Shown: positions 17,601-21,190 of the stretch, one piece after another
Position numbering within the stretch: position 1 is the stretch's first letter
Layout: every line of letters starts with the position of its first letter
NCBI GenBank assembly: GCA_036939975.1
Contig: JALLPB010000185.1
Location: 1-21,190 of the forward strand
Reading direction: 5' to 3'
From: Cyclostephanos tholiformis
Taxonomy: Eukaryota; Bacillariophyta; Thalassiosirophyceae; Thalassiosirales; Thalassiosiraceae
Length of the DNA stretch: 21,190 nt
Program-made: the position numbers and the translations under genes
The notes under the pieces: model-generated
What the model saw: only the letters and a program-made list of their open reading frames with translations
The model's database searches: none
What the model was told of the DNA's origin: nothing

Positions 17601-19648
17601 CCCTCCTCGGACGGATGTGATGCACCCCTACCCCCAACCCCCCCTCCTTGTCCAGCGCCATCTCCTCCCGAGATTATCGCTTTGCCCCCGCGATCGACGC
17701 TCTGCCGATCAAGCAGCGCGCACAGCACGGGACTGTCCGTGAGGAAGTTGTTCACTGTACTCACGTACTGAAGCTCTCCGCGGTCAACGCCTCGGACGAT
17801 CAAAGGGGGAAGCTGCTGTCCTGACGCCGAATGGGCCGCGCGCTCCACGACCGACGTGCACAGTATGGCATGCACTTGCAAGAGCGACCAGAGAAAACGC
17901 TCCTTGCGCAGGCGATTCGTGGAGTCGATGGCGGTATTTTTCTTGCTCGAGGCGCCTCCACCGCTATTTGCCCCCCCCCCTCCCACCACGCCGACATTGG
18001 GCAGATCGCAGTCGATCTCCACGGCGTCGCCGTTCCTAAAGACTAAAATCACGTTACCGGCGCTGCCTGGAGGTGAGTTCTTCCTAGGGGGGACGTTTTC
18101 TATGGATACCAGCTTGTCCAATTCGAGCACCTTCCGCACGTCCGGCTTTGTGCCGTCGGCGTGTATAGCGAGACAGAACAGCGCCGGAAATGACGATATC
18201 TCACGCTCCGGGGGTATGCCATTGTCGTACCTATTCTTTGCGATTGCATGGCGGCGATTCTTCTCAGTCGCCGCATTGTCGGAATCACCCTTCTTGGTGG
18301 TGACCCTTTTCTTCCTCCTGTCCGACGATCCCGACTCTCTGCCACCACCGCCGCCGCCGCTGCTACCGTCCCCCCCCGCGGACGGATCGGGATTGTACAT
18401 GTTATCATATCCGTCGTCGCTCCCCCCGTCGTCCATCGCCTCGTCATCGTCCTCGTCGTAGTAATCCTCATCGGACGTCGTTCCCACCGGTCCCCCCCCT
18501 CCCACCTCGCCCACCCCCACATCCACACCGAACAGTCGCGGTCGTAATAGTGGTCGATTCGTCGATCGGACCACGACAACGTACCGTAACTTGTTCCTCG
18601 ACTTGGCTATGGGTATGTGACGCTTTTTTCCGCCGCTCGGCCCGCCCGACGATCCCACCGACAGGTCAAACTGCGATACGCACATCGAGAAGAGGCACTC
18701 GTTCGTGAGTCTATCGACGCGCGCTATGGCCGTTGTCGGGCCTTTCCTCGCAATCATTGCCATCGTCGACGATGCTAATAGGGCCTTCATCGTTCCTCCC
18801 CTCCCCGCGACTGCGCCGTCCGACCCCCCGCCCTCCGTCCGATCCCCCCCGTCAAGGGACGACGAAATCTCCTCCCACCCCTCGCGCATCAATACGTACC
18901 CCGTCCGCGCCTCGACCTTGCCGTCCCCCCCAAGCATCCTTCCCCCGATGGAACGGGCGTCGACCCTCAACTTCGACGAGATGCGACACGTCATCTCCCC
19001 GACGGCGCATTCGTCGGTCGGGTCCGGTAGCTGCACTGTCGAGGGTGGGACGTAGTCGACGACCCTTCTCGAGGACGGGAACGACGACAGGGGGAGGGCG
19101 TCATCATCGTTCTTGTTGCTGCTGCCGCTTCCCGCCATGGTCACCGTCGCGATTATCGGTGGTGGGGGATGATCCTTCGTGCCCGAGGCGAGCGCCGACA
19201 AGCCCGATCCGACCCTCTCATTGGTCGACCGTCGACCTTGCCCCCCGGCGGGCGTCGACCCCCCGGCCAAAGTCGGCGCAGTCGCAACGGGGAGGGCAAC
19301 GGCGCGGTCGTAATTGCCTCCCCCGGAGGTCGTGTCCAATATCCTATTCAGCCTCACTGCCCTCTCCGTGGTATTGAACCCCGTCGTCACCCTGCCGGAC
19401 CTGCCGGAGGAGGACATTCCTTCCGACGAGGACAATGTCAGGGTGGGTTTCCTCGCGGAGGACGATACCATGTTGGACAGCTTGCGCGACATGGACGGCG
19501 ACGGATGCTTATTATCCGCGGGGGAGGGGTGGGGGGGGACGGCGGAAGTGCTCGCGCCGTTGCTGCCGTCGCCGCCGCCATCCGACTTCTTCGCGAGCTT
19601 CAGCTTCGCGGCGGCCAACGACGCCTCCCTCCACGCCGAACTATTCAT
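14676..19648 (-). CDS. Exocyst complex subunit Sec3/EXOC1-like, 1524 aa, 5 exons
   Basis: Sec3 anchors the exocyst at the plasma membrane by binding PIP2 and small GTPases before vesicle fusion. Exons (minus strand): 19648-16646, 16566-16183, 16086-15440, 15345-14903, 14773-14676; 1525 codons, all in phase. The start is the first ATG after an in-frame stop. Residues 1-300 are low complexity. A PH-like PIP2-binding domain lies at about 350-600 (RNKLRYVVVVR; FPALFCLAIH; KVLELDKLVSIENV; NVILVFRNGDAVEID; ERFLWSLLQVHAI) but is split by an acidic/Gly insert of about 110 residues (376-487). The Sec3 coiled-coil begins near 815 (SLDDELEKMQLWI, then ECRGIEEENLMLEQQWVSYE). The rest is helical, with MRMENSYFFTQSIKQRG joined across the exon 3/4 junction. 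The last exon was chosen because its GTGAGT donor and TTCTTCCACCAG acceptor are much better than reading on to a stop at 14838. Confidence 0.8.
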
Positions 19649-20170
19649 CGTGTTGGTGTTGGTGGTGGTGGTTTGGGTCGCTTCGTTTAACTTGATTGCT
19701 GCTGCTTTGGATGGGGACGTGTCGACGACGTGAACCTTCGCGGCGCATGGTTTCGGATCCGTGTATGATGGTTAGAGTAGGGTACGTACTTAATGAAGGG
19801 GTACTTTTTAAGTTAACTATTTTTTGGATATTCAGTTTGGCGGTACAAGTATCCCCAATCGCGCGCCGGGTGCTTTTCTAACACTTTTTCTGTCACGACG
19901 ACCTCAATTAGTGAATTAATTGTTAACTCCTTCATAACTCAATCTAATACCGTCAATGAGTGTCCAGTCGTTTGAAGCAGCCCCTTCCGATTATTTCGAT
20001 ATAGGACGCCCCTATCTTCCGACGAAGTCTTCCTGCCCAACTTTAAGTTTCAGCCAGTGGCACGCGTGCAAAAAAGCACAACTTCGTCATGCGCAAGTGT
20101 GTTAGATTGGTAATTGCATGCCCCCTGATGACAAATCGTTGAATACCATTGACCGAAATGGTTTGTTAAC
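19649..20170. other. Intergenic region upstream of Sec3-like gene and transposase relic
   Basis: These 522 bp hold the Sec3-like promoter at the left; its 5' UTR is ACC/AAC-rich. Further right the DNA becomes AT-rich. A small inverted repeat, CAATTA (19905-19910) and TAATTG (19917-19922), is present. I see no convincing gene. The 5' end of the transposable element to the right probably lies here, but I could not identify a terminal repeat because the other end is outside the window. Confidence 0.5.
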
Positions 20171-21190
20171 ATGTCGGGATATCGGGGACGCGCCGGCAAG
20201 CGCATCGCGTGCACCGTGGCGTACTTATTTAAGTGCCCAGCATCGAGCGTGCCTCAGGCGATGCGGGCATGCAAATGGTCCAACAGTGAGAGTTCGACCG
20301 AGGCAAAGCAGATGGCGGTCCATCGAGCATGGAAGGCAGCACTCAAGAAGAAGAAGCACCCCTTCCCCCCCCATCGAATCAGCACGTTGTCGCCGGCGTC
20401 GGTTGTGTCCCCAATTACTGGGTCGACCAGATCCACGACCAGATCCAAAACTCCCACGCCAGCAACTCCCGAAAGTAGTAGGCGATCGCCAAGGTTACAG
20501 CCAAAACCAAAACTGACACAGAGAAACCCGCATGCGATGCAGAAGCATCTCGTCAATAAGCTTGCAATGACTGACTTCTCGAAGCAAGCGCTGAAGAAGG
20601 TGACATTGTGGTATGCTGGCAAATCGAAAAAGCCAGATGGTTTATCTTCGTACGAAATAGCCCAGAAGGTGAGGAAGGAGTTCAATGGCGTGGGGCCGCA
20701 TGCTGCCAAGATTCAAAAATACGTTATGGCGAATCTTCAGGGCATGTTGCCATTGAAGTGTGGGGTGAAAGGCAACATACCTGCATGGGCATTTCAGTCT
20801 CTATGCCTGGCATTTGAGAGTTATGTCCGCATCGAGCAGCTCAACTCCCGCCAGGGCAACATCACTTACAAGAAGCTCACTGCAAAGATCAACCAAGTTC
20901 ATCAACCAAGTTCTCAGCAAAGATTACAGGCAGAAGATGTTGCAACGTGTCCTTTTGGCGACACAAAGAACTTAGATGCATGAACGATGCACATTGCTGA
21001 AGACCATCGTGTTTGTTGGACAACCCACACAAACGTTGTGACCTGGTTCGACAATTGGGAGTATGTCTTGGTTGATCTTGGCTTTGCTAGGAAGAACAAC
21101 GATGGTATTTCACTGATGAGGAGTGGGAGTCATTAAAGCAGCTCAAGGAGGAAGATATGATGAGGGGAATGACAAACCCTTCCACAGAGA
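20171..21190 (+). pseudogene. Decayed transposase-like gene, 3' end outside window
   Basis: The ATG at 20171 opens a frame of 270 codons ending at a TGA (20981-20983). The N-terminal part is basic. The middle (about residues 150-225) contains LSSYEIAQKVRKEFNGVG, IQKYVMANLQGMLPLKCGVKG and IPAWAFQSLCLAFESYVRI. I recognise these as belonging to a multicopy diatom family that precedes a DDE-type nuclease region; that recall is not verified. Coding sense continues beyond the stop in the same frame (TMHIAEDHRVCWTT, then VVTWFDNWEYVLVDLGFA) and then in another frame to the window end (FTDEEWESLKQLKEEDMM). A 13-bp tandem duplication (20888-20913) and a probable 1-nt loss near 20963-20966 also disturb and then restore the frame. 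It is therefore a broken copy. Any catalytic DDE residues would lie past the right edge. Confidence 0.62.
20888..20913 (+). repeat. 13-bp tandem duplication inside the transposase relic
   Basis: ATCAACCAAGTTC occurs at 20888-20900 and again at 20901-20913. It shifts the reading frame by one. After it, the shifted frame reads INQVLSKDYRQKMLQRVLLAT, a better helical continuation than the unshifted frame, until a compensating change near 20963. Confidence 0.85.

Noticed and set aside
17856..18461. A 201-codon plus-strand frame opposite the Sec3-like gene
   Set aside because: It is antisense to the PH-domain region and its Pro/Ser runs mirror the Asp/Gly insert on the coding strand.
19905..19922. 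A terminal inverted repeat of the transposon relic
   Set aside because: It is only a 6-bp stem with a 6-nt loop, and no matching partner can be sought because the element's right end is outside the window.

Overview
The window is nuclear DNA of a photosynthetic stramenopile, most likely a diatom. The evidence is: short spliceosomal introns (64-244 nt, all GT-AG, most donors GTGAG or GTAAG); a nuclear-encoded lumenal cyclophilin whose leader looks like signal peptide, then Phe+1 transit peptide, then thylakoid signal; low-complexity Ser/Asp/Pro tracts; and a fragment that resembles a transposase-like protein family I associate with diatom genomes. Genus cannot be read from the sequence.

Layout, left to right. 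(1) 90-848 (+): a single-exon MTFP1/MTP18-like mitochondrial fission process protein. (2) 849-1508: a non-coding convergent spacer with two very long G runs and a 17-bp palindrome. (3) 2702-1509 (-): a single-exon cyclophilin-like protein predicted for the thylakoid lumen. (4) 2924-6574 (+): an eight-exon, 959-residue multipass membrane protein with an STRA6-like region and a long soluble N-terminal extension. (5) 10769-6752 (-): a six-exon, 1179-residue Sen1/senataxin-type helicase. An 11-nt exon carries the core of its Walker A motif and a WW domain is inserted in the helicase core. (6) 11150-14529 (+): a seven-exon, 926-residue golgin with a GRAB domain (GMAP-210/Rud3 type). (7) 19648-14676 (-): a five-exon, 1524-residue Sec3/EXOC1 exocyst subunit. 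(8) 20171 to the window end (+): a decayed transposase-like gene.

All four multi-exon models were assembled by hand from GT-AG sites and each closes in frame over its full length. That is strong internal support, but no transcript was available.

Genes alternate as head-to-head and tail-to-tail pairs. Gaps are 221 bp (2703-2923) and 380 bp (10770-11149) between divergent starts, and 177 bp (6575-6751) and 146 bp (14530-14675) between convergent ends. The golgin and the exocyst subunit are both vesicle-tethering factors, acting at the Golgi and the plasma membrane respectively. Otherwise the neighbours show no shared pathway, so this reads as an ordinary gene-dense euchromatic region with a transposon relic at its right edge.

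The most unusual feature is the helicase. Its P-loop is cut by two introns around an 11-nt exon. The first of those introns contains four perfect telomere-type GGTTAG units, which on the transcribed strand form an array of branch-point-like CTAAC motifs 19-37 nt from the acceptor.
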